Shown: positions 1 through 8,170 of the stretch, piece after piece | Layout: the number at the start of each line of letters is the position of its first letter | How positions within the stretch are numbered: the first letter of the stretch is position 1 | DNA from: Cyclostephanos tholiformis | Taxonomy: Eukaryota; Bacillariophyta; Thalassiosirophyceae; Thalassiosirales; Thalassiosiraceae | Length of the DNA stretch: 10,261 nt | Assembly: GCA_036939975.1 (NCBI GenBank) | Contig: JALLPB010003565.1 | Span: 1 to 10,261, forward strand | Direction of reading: 5' to 3' | Notes under the pieces: model-generated | The model's input: only the letters and a program-made list of their open reading frames with translations | Told to the model about the DNA's origin: nothing | The model's database searches: none | Made by a program: the position numbers and the translations under genes

Positions 1-109
1 TGCTACCTGGCTCCCATGCCATGCCAACACCACTAAAATGTAGTCCGAGAGCAGCTGCGCTCCCATAAATAGTCTAAGTATTTGTTACCACGTTTACTGC
101 TCTTCTTCA
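1..109. other. Unassigned sequence at left edge
   Basis: No open frame, RNA gene or repeat is recognised here. It precedes the minisatellite-like repeats and may belong to the 5' terminal region of the decayed copia element, but no LTR boundary can be shown because the second LTR is not in the window. Confidence 0.4.
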
Positions 110-590
110 ATGCTTCCCTGATGCCCTAGGGCAAATCACCAGCACTGCCTTGCTTTGCACGGGGGAATGGGGGATGCTTTCCTGGCACCCTTCCAGCACC
201 TCCTTTGCATGGGGGGATGGTAGATGCTTCCCTGGTGCCCCAGAGCAATTTGCCAGCACCTCCTGTGCATGGAGGAATGGGGGATGCTTCCTCCTAGATA
301 TCCTTTCCAATAGATACCTATTTGGGAATGCCCATTCCCACATAGTACGCATTCTCTCTATTTTCTGAGAAATGAGAAAGGGAACTTGCCTCCCACAATA
401 AGGATGGGAGATGCTTCCCTGGTGCCCCAGAGCAATTTGCCAGCACCTCCTGTGCATGGGGGGATGGGGGATGCTTCCTCCTAGATATCCTTTCCAATAG
501 ATACCTATTTGGGTATGCCCATTCCCACATAGTACACATTCTTTCTATTTTCTGAGAAATGAGAAAGGGAACTTGCCTCCCACAATAAGG
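110..590. repeat. Minisatellite-like tandem repeats with two 187-bp units
   Basis: Two direct tandem units of 187 bp lie at about 216-402 and 403-589. They differ at only about five or six positions, including one CpG change (TACGCATT versus TACACATT). Inside and before them a shorter motif starting ATGCTTCC(C)TGG and ending in a G-rich GTGCATGGGGGGATGGGG stretch recurs at about 110, 174, 223 and 411, with truncated starts near 284 and 470. The open frames across this stretch on both strands only reflect the repeat and are not taken as genes. The array may lie in the LTR or leader of the copia element, or be an unrelated satellite. Confidence 0.8.
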
Positions 591-744
591 CAAACTGATC
601 CCATTCTCAGGAGACTTGCTGGAAAATATTCCTGCTTCAGCTCATTATTTTGTTTACCAAATTGACAGTAAAACTAAACCCCTATAGCCACCTATCAATG
701 TCTAGCATTGGTAAACACTAATCAAAACCTCCATACCCACTCTC
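591..744 (+). other. Possible leader of the copia element
   Basis: Non-coding AT-rich stretch between the tandem repeats and the gag start. In a Ty1/copia element this is where the 5' LTR end and primer-binding site should lie. A TGGTA at 709-713 follows a CA dinucleotide, but the match to an initiator-tRNA primer site stops after five bases, so no site is called. Confidence 0.25.
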
Positions 745-1976
745 ATGATGCCTTCCACCGCAAAACAAGCCAAAACCATAGCATATACTAAGAACATCCC
801 CGCTGCTCCATTCACAAGAGTACATGGGTGCCCACCCTTTCTGACTACAAAATCCTTAAATCAGAGGAAGCGAAGTCAAAGACATAACCTATGATTGGAG
901 CCAGGATGCAACAGACAACTATGGGCTACTTGCTGATATCATTGGTGACAACAAATACAACAATCTTGCAAACATTGACACATATGTTGCCCCCATCAAA
1001 CCAACTGCTCATGAACTGTCAATCAATGACACCACACTCACACACAAGCAAAAGCACAAGGAGGGAGAATTGGATTGCTCCGCCAATCCTGAATTATCCA
1101 TAAAGGATTCCTCCAAGGCATTGTTGACAACCCAAGTGATGCCATTGATGAGCAGTACTACTTGCAACTAAAAAAATGTCTCACAGCATACCAAAATATC
1201 ACTCCTTTCCAAATCCTTGATCATCTTGATAGCCGCTGGTGCCCTCTTGACATCAAGGCAAAAAAAGCATTGAATGGCGCCTACTATACTAAATGGGATG
1301 GTGGGGTCGAACACCTCACTGCATTTGGCAAGCGCCTGGATGAAGACCAATACAAACCTCATCCAATCGGATGTAATTACAATTCTACCTCAAAGACATG
1401 TATGACAGCAACACATTTGATAAAAACGACATACTTGAGTGGAAAAAACAACCCTCCACAAAGGAATACTTCAACAACCTAACCAAGGCCACCGACATGT
1501 ACTACCTACAAAATGTGGGTGATAATACAGCCAGTCATCAACACAAATATGAGTCAGCAAACAACATGGTTGATGTTGGCAACAAAATTCATAAGTTCAT
1601 TGTGAAGATAGCAACCGCTGCGCAGAGCAGCAATGCCAGCAACCAGTTTGATGCTATGGCAGCTCTCATCAAGGCCCTCACCAAGACCATCAGCAAACTG
1701 AGCACCGGCCAGAAAAATGATGAATACAAAAACCCTAATGCAGGCAGCACGGGCACCACCAAAAGCTCATGCCCCCAGATGAAAAAGATTCATAACATGG
1801 ATGCCTACTGCCACTCCCATGGATTTCACCCTGTATTGGTGGTGATCACTCAAGCACAAACTGTGGCTGGAAAACAAGTAATCACAAAGATGATGCCACT
1901 TGAACAAAGTAGATGGGTGGCAACATGTACTGGCCAGTTGCCAAAAGAGTTGTCCTCAAGCAGCAAGAGCACGTGA
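745..1976 (+). pseudogene. Copia gag polyprotein remnant with zinc motif
   Basis: Gag would form the particle that packages element RNA. Tandem ATGs at 745 and 748 begin a frame reading MPSTAKQAKTIAYTKNIPAA. The trace then moves between frames: about 881-1085 (DITYDWSQDA, YGLLADIIGD), about 1102-1360 (KGFLQGIVDN, EQYYLQLKKC, TAYQNITPFQILDHL, SRWCPLDIKAKKAL), 1380-1836 (QFYLKDMYDSNTFDKND, an Ala/Gln-rich helical stretch, then AYCHSHGFHPV) and 1841-1975. In the last frame His, Cys and His residues (GDHSSTNCGW, NHKDD) complete a C/H-rich knuckle-like motif, followed by in-frame TGA and TAG and then MYWPVAKR. At least four indels break the gene and no product is expected. The longest intact piece is 1398-1976 (192 residues). 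The family call rests on recalled wording of diatom copia gags. Confidence 0.7.
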
Positions 1977-2196
1977 TGTGAAAGGGCTAAACAGTGCCCA
2001 CCAACTGACAGGGATCAAGGACTAATGCATGTAATATGATGAAGAATAGTGATTCCAAATTTTCTAAAATAAAGCAAAACTTGACCTCCAATTTTTACTA
2101 CATTCTATCCCTGTCACCATGCCAGGTCAAAGAGCACAAACCACAAACACCAAAGACTGCAGCCTCCATTTATGAGAGAGTCAAAATGGTAAAACC
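1977..2196 (+). other. Gag-protease spacer of the copia remnant
   Basis: AT-rich sequence between the gag knuckle and the protease remnant. Only short open frames are present and none shows a motif I recognise. It is probably decayed polyprotein linker. Confidence 0.35.
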
Positions 2197-2846
2197 ATGT
2201 GTTCACAATTGCATCAAAATATGAAACCAATGAAATCTATCGCAGCCATCAAAATATGTCAATATGTCCTTGATCACAACGATCCTGAATTGCTCATGGG
2301 CGTCCTCAGGGGAACAATCCCATCCATGGCAGCCAACAGCCATGCCATCTCAGGAAATTGGTACCTCCATGGATCCTAGTAGATGCACTGGGAGACCATC
2401 CCACAAGCAGTTCATCATTCCAAGTGGTGAGATTCTCCCAGCTTCAGAAATTGCCAAGTACCCATTCAATGCACATGATCCGGCCAAAGAATAACACATA
2501 ACACCTGGCATCCATGAAAATTTACTCCTCAGCACTGGGAAATTTGTGAATGCAAACTACATCACTATATTCATTAAGTCAAGGTCAACATTTACAATGC
2601 TAATGATATAGCCATCATGGTCACCTGTGGTGCAATCTTACATGGATGGCTAGATCCCAAGTCAAACCTACGGTGCATCCCATTAGTCAACATGGTATGC
2701 AATAACAACACTGACACCATCATTGTGAACAAACCACCAAGCGAATTACTCCATTGCCATTCAAAATTTTTACGAACTCAAGACACAGCCTGAGCTTGTT
2801 CGCTACTACCACATGGCAGGGGGATTTCCAACAAAACCCACATGGT
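2197..2846 (+). pseudogene. Copia protease and pre-integrase remnant
   Basis: Three frame-shifted pieces can be followed. Frame of 2197: a helical stretch ending MAANSHAIS near 2326-2352, which sits where the aspartic protease Asp-Ser-Gly is expected, so the catalytic Asp and Gly appear changed to Asn and His. Frame of 2264: GRPSHKQFIIPSGEILPASE, then a TAA at 2492-2494, then ITPGIHENLLLSTGKF and NANYITIF, the end of the protease-like fold. After a shift near 2580: VNIYNANDIAIMVTCGAIL and HGWLDPKSN, IVNKPPSELL. A further shift near 2755 gives NFYELKTQPELVRYYH and GGFPTKPTW, the segment found just before the integrase zinc region in these elements. Homology then stops abruptly. No functional product is possible. 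Confidence 0.6.
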
Positions 2847-3171
2847 TATGTCCTAAGCATTTTGTTGGGAGGACTAGGTCTCGTAAAGGTATGGTTTTCT
2901 GGCGGTAGACGGAAAACACATGTAGCGTTGAACAGAAGAAAGAAATTATGAGCTTATTTTAAATATTAAAAATGATCAGAAGTGAGCTCCTCCGGAGGTC
3001 CAGAATCATGTGTTTCTCGTAGAATTCTACACGAATCCCATATATCTGATGCACATGTTCTGAGGTGGTGGTTCGCCAGCTCAGATCTATCACCATGTCC
3101 ATATCAGAGTCTACGTAACCAGTTTGGGACGGGTGACATCTCTGTCCAACAGAGATGATGAAAGTTGTTAG
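2847..3171 (-). other. Probable 3' UTR of the non-LTR element and junction with copia
   Basis: This stretch has no gene. It lies between the last copia homology on the left and the ORF2 stop codon (TAA at 3172-3174 on the - strand). If the LINE ends near 2847, this is its 3' UTR. No poly(A) or simple tail is visible on the - strand, and no target-site duplication can be assigned because the other end of the element is outside the window. It holds a hairpin at 3137-3157 and two short perfect palindromes (2989-2998 and 3019-3030). Confidence 0.4.
3137..3157 (-). promoter_or_regulatory. Perfect 8-bp hairpin just after the ORF2 stop
   Basis: CATCTCTG at 3137-3144 and CAGAGATG at 3150-3157 are exact inverted repeats around a 5-nt loop. 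In the element RNA (- strand) this would fold as an 8-bp stem about 14 nt after the ORF2 stop. Position suggests a 3' UTR element such as an RT recognition or RNA stability structure, but the sequence shows only that it can pair. Confidence 0.4.
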
Positions 3172-4021
3172 TTACCTGCCCTCCTCTCCTGTGATATCAC
3201 GTGCCATTTGTTGAGACTCTTGTTGCGCCCTTAATGCATAATGTTTCCATGCGGTTTGTATGGCCAGTAGCCAGTAATGTTGCCGTTCTCCCAAGGATGA
3301 AGCCATCTCCTCCAGGTTGACTTCGGCTAAGTATTTGTCTTCCTCTAACAGACCTGCATCGCCAAGTTCCCGCTGACGCTCAATTTCCACTAGTAGGTCC
3401 TCCTTATTTGCCGTTGCAATTATGCCGGACACCGGATCATGTACAATATAGTTCCGATATAACCGCTGTCCGTGTGTTATCTCTAGCAGCTGGGTGATCA
3501 ATCCTGTGCACCATTTGTCCAGGCTCATGAGCGACCCATTGACCGCGATGAACTGTCGCTGGATAGATGTGATCTCTGTCGATATCATCCCCTCTAGGAA
3601 CCTTCTCCACCCGATCTTATCCTGCGATATTGCCATGTATCTAAACCTGGGCGGAGCCTTGGTTATAACCTCCTCCATTGTGCTTGCTCCCCGCCGCTGA
3701 ACATATTCCACGATACTGTCTGTCAGGTCCGGGTCAGTGTCTGCCTCAACGAGCCACCGCTCAAGAGCCGTCGTGCCAAGCTGAAATGCCTCCACCCGAC
3801 CAACTTCCGGACATCGAAGAACATGTTCGGCGGTCTCTACATGGATCGTGCAGCAGGGGCACTTATTTGACCGCCCATCTTGGTGCCTCCAACATAGGTT
3901 TTTATTTGTAGCCGCTATATTCATCACCTGCTTACACGCCCAGATCTGAAACAGTCGAGGCACCTCCTTGTGTAGAGTTCGGTGCACCTGGGGCCAATCG
4001 ACCTCTTCGAAAGCATCCGTA
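3172..4021 (-). pseudogene. ORF2 C-terminus: zinc motif plus conserved C-terminal domain
   Basis: This is the last part of ORF2, in the third frame used by the gene. It follows RNase H in the ancestor but is separated from it here by the frame-shifting 74-bp duplication. After FEEVDWPQVH and IWACKQVM, a C-x2-C-x8-H-x3-C motif (CPCC, H, C at about 3861-3811) matches the zinc finger often found after RNase H or RT in LINEs, where it is thought to bind nucleic acid. About 210 further residues include GLITQLLEITHGQRLYRNYI and VHDPVSGI, an acidic helical stretch, NLEEMASSLGERQHYWLLAI and a Gln-rich tail, ending in TAA at 3172-3174. I recall similar GQ-LYRN-VHD wording at the end of diatom retroelement proteins. 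The function of that domain is unknown to me. The open frame extends upstream to 4071, but its first 16-17 codons are an out-of-frame reading of the second repeat copy. Confidence 0.7.
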
Positions 4022-4095
4022 GAAACAGTTGAGGCACCTCCTTGTGTAGAGTTTGGTGCACCTGGGGCCAATCAACCTCTTCGAAATCATCCGTA
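3948..4095 (-). repeat. 74-bp tandem duplication that shifts the ORF2 frame
   Basis: Copies at 3948-4021 and 4022-4095 are identical except at four positions. Since 74 is not a multiple of three, ORF2 leaves its frame on crossing from one copy to the next. Both copies code FEEVDWPQVH in their proper frame, which shows that the segment was single in the ancestor. Three of the four differences are CpG changes (TCGAGG/TTGAGG, TTCGGT/TTTGGT, ATCGACC/ATCAACC), and in every case the CpG is lost in the 4022-4095 copy. The fourth is AAAGC/AAATC. Confidence 0.95.
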
Positions 4096-4640
4096 AACAT
4101 CCTACTTGTCTGGTGAAAGAAGGACCGTGCAATCTGTCTTCCCGCTGCGTATCTTATGTGTGCCCCTGTGTCTGATGTCATCTTCTTCCCTTCGACAAAC
4201 ATGCAGATAGTTTCAAGCGGGAATGCCTCCTGCGGTGGAAGATTTATTGTATCCTGGGAGCGTAGGATTGCCTTTGCCCCTGAGTCGCATGCGGAATTGA
4301 GTTGTGCGGCTCGGCTCATATCTTCCCACCGAGTGTGATCGTCCTGATGCGCCGCCACATATTGGTATTCCTGCTGGAAGGATAGGTTGGCACAGTTGAC
4401 CATAATGGTCTTTAGGATGTCTGAGTGCCGGCATCGGGAAGGAATGCGGTATGGGGGAAGTTTAGCCACCCATCCCAGAGCGCCAATGCAGTCAGAGTAT
4501 ATTACTGCGCTTCCACTCAAGCCAGGTGACACCGTTTCGACCGCCAAAAGGAGCAAGTGGACAGCCATCAGCCCCAGGAGTTCACCACGATATGCATTTG
4601 CCGTCACTGATGCCTCTGCAAAGGCTCCAACCAGTCGGCC
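4022..4640 (-). pseudogene. ORF2 segment: RNase H, second part
   Basis: RNase H degrades the RNA strand of the RNA-DNA hybrid made by the RT. This piece follows the TGA at 4641-4643 in the same frame and carries four expected catalytic features: Glu in AYRGELLGL (codon at 4583-4581), Asp in VIYSDCIGAL (4493-4491), His in YVAAHQDD (4349-4347) and Asp in NSACDSGAK (4286-4284). The first Asp lies in the preceding piece. All active-site residues remain, so the domain was probably functional until recently. The frame continues through the first repeat copy and on to 3924, but from 4021 downward it reads the wrong frame and codes an unrelated tail. The GTG near 4607 is not a real start; the segment belongs to ORF2. 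Confidence 0.8.
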
Positions 4641-5342
4641 TCAACCTTTGGTGCATTCCAGTACGAAGGCCGCGGAGCATAACTCTGGGTGATGCTCCTT
4701 AATATACGAACCGTCGGTCACCGCCACTAGGCTGTTGTCTGCAATGGCTTGTGCCAACCAGCCGGTACCACCTGCAACTTTGATATCTTCCCATATCCAC
4801 GTTTGTCCCCACCCGCGCAGAACGTCCAGAAAATCAATGGGGGCGATCGGGCGAATGGGAGCAGGGGCAACAGAACAGACTTTCTTTGTACCTTGCGTGC
4901 CTTCCTCCACAGTGGCCATGTTTCCGCGCATTTTTCCAGAACAACTATCCCGAATGTATACGTATCTTCCTCTGCGGACATGTCTATACACCTCAACCTG
5001 ACGCCCGTTTTGCCTGTATAGCCTGCCTTGATTCTCCACCACTCGCCACTCCCACAGTTTGTGTCCTTCCGCTTTGAATGGACCCAGACTGGCCTGCCCG
5101 GGCCCATATAAAACGATCAGCTTAACGGCATGACACCAGAGCTCCATCTCAGCGACCGTCACCTCCTCATGTGAAAATTTTACCGTAGACCAACGTTCTT
5201 CAGCCTGACGTTTCTTCAGGTAGCATTTGTCTACTGAGCCACCGCCAGCCCCTAGAATATCTGAGAGGAAAAGTACCTGTTGATGTTTTTGCACTCAGTT
5301 TAGAATTACAAGCTCTTTTGCATTGTATCCCCCAGCAATAAA
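4641..5342 (-). pseudogene. ORF2 segment: RT-RNase H linker and RNase H first strand
   Basis: It continues in frame from the TGA at 5343-5345, with a further TGA at 5295-5297 (between LVILN and VQKHQQ) and one at its end (4641-4643). After HQQVLFLSDI and a GGGSVDK turn comes a Trp-rich, mostly beta-like linker (EERWSTVKF, HKLWEWRVV, GRLYRQNGR, YVYIRD) containing a basic stretch, then RPIAPIDFLDVLRGW. RNase H begins near residue 188 of the open piece with SLVAVTDGSYI, whose Asp (4715-4713) is the first catalytic residue, followed by the beta strand CSAAFVLEC. The linker wording resembles RT proteins I recall from diatoms, where an LNRV sequence occupies the place of the stop at 5295-5297. That would fit an Arg CGA codon changed to TGA, but it is inference. 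Confidence 0.75.
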
Positions 5343-6092
5343 TCAAGACATTAGCCAATCATCACCCTCCCGAGGGTAGCGCACTGACAGATTATTAACC
5401 CATAGGGTGAAACCGAAGAAGCTGACCTTTTCCCACACCCTCTTGAGCCACGACGTGGTGACCCAATCTCCAAACTGTTCGTAGGATATGTGAAAGGGTT
5501 GGAATGAAAGACCTAGGTCCACCACCAGAAGTTCAAGGGAGGTCTGCAGCTCCGTGCCGAGAGCTGTCCGACAGCCGTAGTGCATAAGGAGTTTATTTGC
5601 CTGCTCGAGTGTAGCCTCCACACCGGGGTGTGGAAGACCAGCGCCATAAAAACCGCGATCTAACTGCCTGATACCCCGATTAGCCTTGCTAACGATCCCC
5701 CCAAGGGGTAACATTTTCCCATATAGAGGCATTAAAACCGAGTCCAACTCCGAGAGTGTTGCCATGCTGCAACATAATCCGTATTTCACCGACGGCCACA
5801 TCTGCCGGTCAACACTAAACCACATCATTCGACGGTGGAGTCGGCCGGCTGTCAGAGAATCTAACCATTTCTTGGCTTTGTGTTTCATTTGATGGAGGCT
5901 GCCGGTACTGTCCCCGGAGGGGCACGTGGTGACGCCGAGGGTTTTCTGTGCTTTGTCCACAGCAAGGTGTGCGATTGGAGCCGTTGTCCCATCTGGTAAT
6001 GGCACAGACAGAGCAGCACCTTCGTCTTCATGATGTGCAATGTATTGCCACCCACCCTTTTGTGTCCATGCAAAGTCTATCAGATGGTAAAA
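5343..6092 (-). pseudogene. ORF2 segment: RT thumb and connection region
   Basis: It follows the TGA at 6093-6095 in the same frame. It opens with FYHLIDFAWTQKGGWQYI, directly after LKPEK in the previous piece, which is the end of the RT palm. KTLGV near 5940 is the usual end-of-palm LGV motif. Then come a helical thumb (MKHKAKKWLDSL, LHRRMMWFSV, WPSVKYGL) and a connection region (LYGKMLPLGGI, QLDRGFYGAGLPHPGVE, KLLMHYGC, LELLVVDLGLSFQ, WVTTSWLKRVWEKVS). It closes with GDDWLMS before the TGA at 5343-5345, and the frame stays open beyond that stop. The open frame does not need the ATG at 6005, because sequence upstream of it is continuous with the RT. Confidence 0.75.
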
Positions 6093-6516
6093 TCATTTCT
6101 CGGGTTTAAGAATCCCGCCTGTGGCTATCAGCAAGCAACCCCAATTTTCAATAGCCTGCTGAATGGCAGCGTGGACTTCCACTATCGACTCGTCTGCGTC
6201 CATGTTGATGTGTAGCAAGTCGGTATTGTCAACGTAGAGGATGGCGGACAGACTGCGTTGTATGAGAGACATTGGTGCTTTGAAGTGCACGCCATGCCCT
6301 TTTTTACCGTGTGCCTGTAGTATCGCGATGCTAATCACACACCACCCTGCTGGGGATGCCCCATTGCCTTGACCCAGTCCCTGCGTCTTAATTTTGATGG
6401 AGGAGCCGGCAAACGTTTTTGAGTCCCCATACGCCATTTGCAGGAAGAATTTCATCTCTTGGATTGTTTCCAGCATGGCGGAGACTGCCGTGCTTTCAAC
6501 TCCAAAGGATTGGAAG
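6093..6516 (-). pseudogene. ORF2 segment: RT palm with motif B and mutated motif C
   Basis: This is the second half of the reverse transcriptase palm, in a frame shifted by one base from the piece upstream. It starts with QSFGVESTAVSAMLETIQEM, continuous in sense with the ASLIF end of the previous piece. Motif B reads QGLGQGNGASPAGW (about 6383-6342). Motif C reads AILYVDNTDLL at about 6242-6210. The second Asp of the catalytic YVDD pair is Asn here (codon 6227-6225, AAT), which should abolish polymerisation because this residue helps hold the metal ions. The change is GAT to AAT at a CpG (preceding base C). The piece ends GGILKPEK followed by TGA at 6093-6095. Confidence 0.8.
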
Positions 6517-7135
6517 AAAAGATGAGAGATGCCATGGCATGCGCAATCCGGTCATAGCAGTTGGACGCGTCAACGGAGGCGATGGCCGCCGGAGTTTGTG
6601 TCTGGCGGGCAATATCGTAAAACAACGTTTTTGCTAGGCCTCCGTCATCAGCAGTCCGATTTTGCTCGCTGAAGATTTCCTCCGGGATAAGTTTATACCG
6701 TCGTGCGTTATCCATCATCCGGATGCCGTATACCTCCTTTTTCATGGCATTGAAATCTGCCTCCATTAAAAGGATTGCCCTGAGCTTTGAGACGAGTCTC
6801 ACTCCAAACGTTTTTTCAAGCATGACAGACAAACCTTTTGACCACCGCTCCAACGCAATGCCATTCTTAAGAGCCAGAGAGACTCGCAGCGCATGGAACT
6901 GAGAGATGTAATCGCAATCTGTGCCTGCGATGTAGTGGCCAAAGTGCAAACCGGATTGGGACGAGGATGTATCTTCCTTAACTTTTTTCCACCGTTGTTG
7001 CCATCGTTCCCGCGAGATGAGGCCAGTAACTGAATCTTGTGGCACCATGTCCCGAATCTGTGCAATCTCCTCAAAAAGTTCTTTGGTGGAGGCATCCATA
7101 TCCAGCGGAAATTTGTACGTTCCGTCCAGGACCGA
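6517..7135 (-). pseudogene. ORF2 segment: reverse transcriptase fingers and motif A
   Basis: It follows the TGA at 7136-7138 in the same frame (SVLDGTYKFPLDMDASTKEL). The region from about 6975 downward is the RT fingers and first half of the palm: SGLHFGHYIAG, RLVSKLRAILLMEADFNAM, NARRYKLIPEEIFSEQNR, LAKTLFYDIARQ. Motif A is IASVDASNCYDRIAH, with the metal-binding Asp at 6571-6569. The true frame is lost around 6517-6520, where a run of four T on the coding strand (AAAA on +) appears to have one extra base. The old frame then continues out of phase as NPLELKARQ and ends at 6452. Motif A differs from the common LINE D-x-x-x-A-F-D pattern by having NCYD. Confidence 0.8.
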
Positions 7136-8170
7136 TCAAGCAGAAGGAGAGGTGGCTAAGTATCCAAATTGACCGCGGAGCGCTCCTTGACAAATTGGGG
7201 CCTCCTCTGCTAGGTTATACCGCTTTCGATGGACTTCGTTGAAGATTGCCTCCTGCACTGCCTCTTCGGTGTTGAAATCCAACACCCCTCCTGCGCCATC
7301 TTCCACTTGCACCACCCGAACACTTCGACCGCGGACGTGCTTCCCAAGTGCGTAGTTGAGGCGGCGCCAGAAGGCTTTGTCTTTTTCTCGTTTAATAATG
7401 GCTAGGATATTCTGTTCGGCGATTTCATCAGCCCGGTCTTGTGCTGCTTCGAGGCAATTTGTCAGATGTTGCCTCCGGTGCCGTTGCCCATGCTTTCGAA
7501 AATACTCGCACTTCTCCTTACAAATCGACATGCGAAGTTTGATATCTTCGACCGTGAGCTGGAATGGAGCTTCGATTTGGCATCGCCTTGCTGTGCGGCG
7601 TAAATTGCCGTAATTCCGAAGCTTTCCATTGTGCCACCTCAGGAGGGAATGGTACACCTGGCACTGTTGAATCCATAATGAGGCCTCAGGATAGAAGGGA
7701 ATACGACCGGACTTGAGCCGACGACATTTTTTTTCGGCGTGTTTCATGTACGCCTCCCCTTCCTGATCCAGTTTGTTTAGAATTTGGGCCATATCAGATT
7801 CAGAGTTGCTCGACGAAGCCACAGCCACCATTCGTTCCAAGAGCCGATGGCGTAGGATATTACGACAAAGTGATTTGTTGTAGCGATCCGCGCAGCCATT
7901 TATTTTTGTGTTAAGTCTACGCAGCGCAGGACGTACCACTGTCGGCGTGCCCGAGCCGACAAGTGAGGTGGTGGCGAAATCAATAACGAAAAGTCGATGA
8001 TCTCCTACTCCGAAACCAACGGGCATCACGCATGCGTTCGTCACGGTGATGTCACCGGTGGTCCAGATTCCGTCAATAGGTTCGCTGCCATGAAAAAAAG
8101 TTGCTCCAAGCTGCCGTGCGGTGAATTCTCCCACTGCCTCCTTCATACTAAGACCGTCCAGTTCAGTAAG
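7136..8170 (-). pseudogene. ORF2 segment: EEP endonuclease C-part and EEP-RT linker
   Basis: It continues in the same frame after the TGA at 8171-8173, reading LTELDGLSMKEAVGEF. The end of the endonuclease fold is clear: EPIDGIWTTGDI, then GFGVGDHRLFVIDF with the catalytic Asp-His pair (codons 8002-7997). The remaining 270 or so residues form a charged, mainly helical linker typical of the EEP-RT spacer: EAYMKHAEKKCRRL, QCQVYHSLLRWHNG, KDKAFWRRLNYALGKH, TEEAVQEAIFNEVHR, QFGYLATSPSA. It ends at TGA 7136-7138, after which the frame stays open into the RT. The ATG at 8146 lies inside the endonuclease domain and is not the gene start. Confidence 0.8.

Larger units (their letters stand above)
745..2846 (+). 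mobile_element. Decayed Ty1/copia-type LTR retrotransposon, 5' part only
   Basis: Gag, then a protease remnant, then the pre-integrase segment follow in the order expected of a copia polyprotein, all on the + strand. The coding trace switches frame at least six times and meets stops of all three kinds (for example TAA at 2492-2494), so this is an old, dead copy. Recognisable homology ends just after the pre-integrase segment (FPTKPTW, ending near 2842). The integrase core, RT and RNase H that should follow are absent from the window. The wording resembles diatom copia (CoDi-type) elements as I remember them; that assignment is inference. CpG dinucleotides are sparse compared with the right-hand element. 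Confidence 0.75.

Noticed and set aside
107..593. Open frames of 72-116 codons on both strands across the tandem repeats
   Set aside because: Their translations simply repeat with the DNA repeat and show no protein-like features.
709..720. Candidate tRNA primer-binding site TGGTAAACACTA upstream of gag
   Set aside because: Only the first five bases match the usual initiator-tRNA complement and no LTR boundary can be confirmed within the window.
4387..5077. Several overlapping + strand open frames of 63-101 codons
   Set aside because: They lie antisense to the RNase H and linker coding sequence, which explains their openness. No motifs are visible in them.
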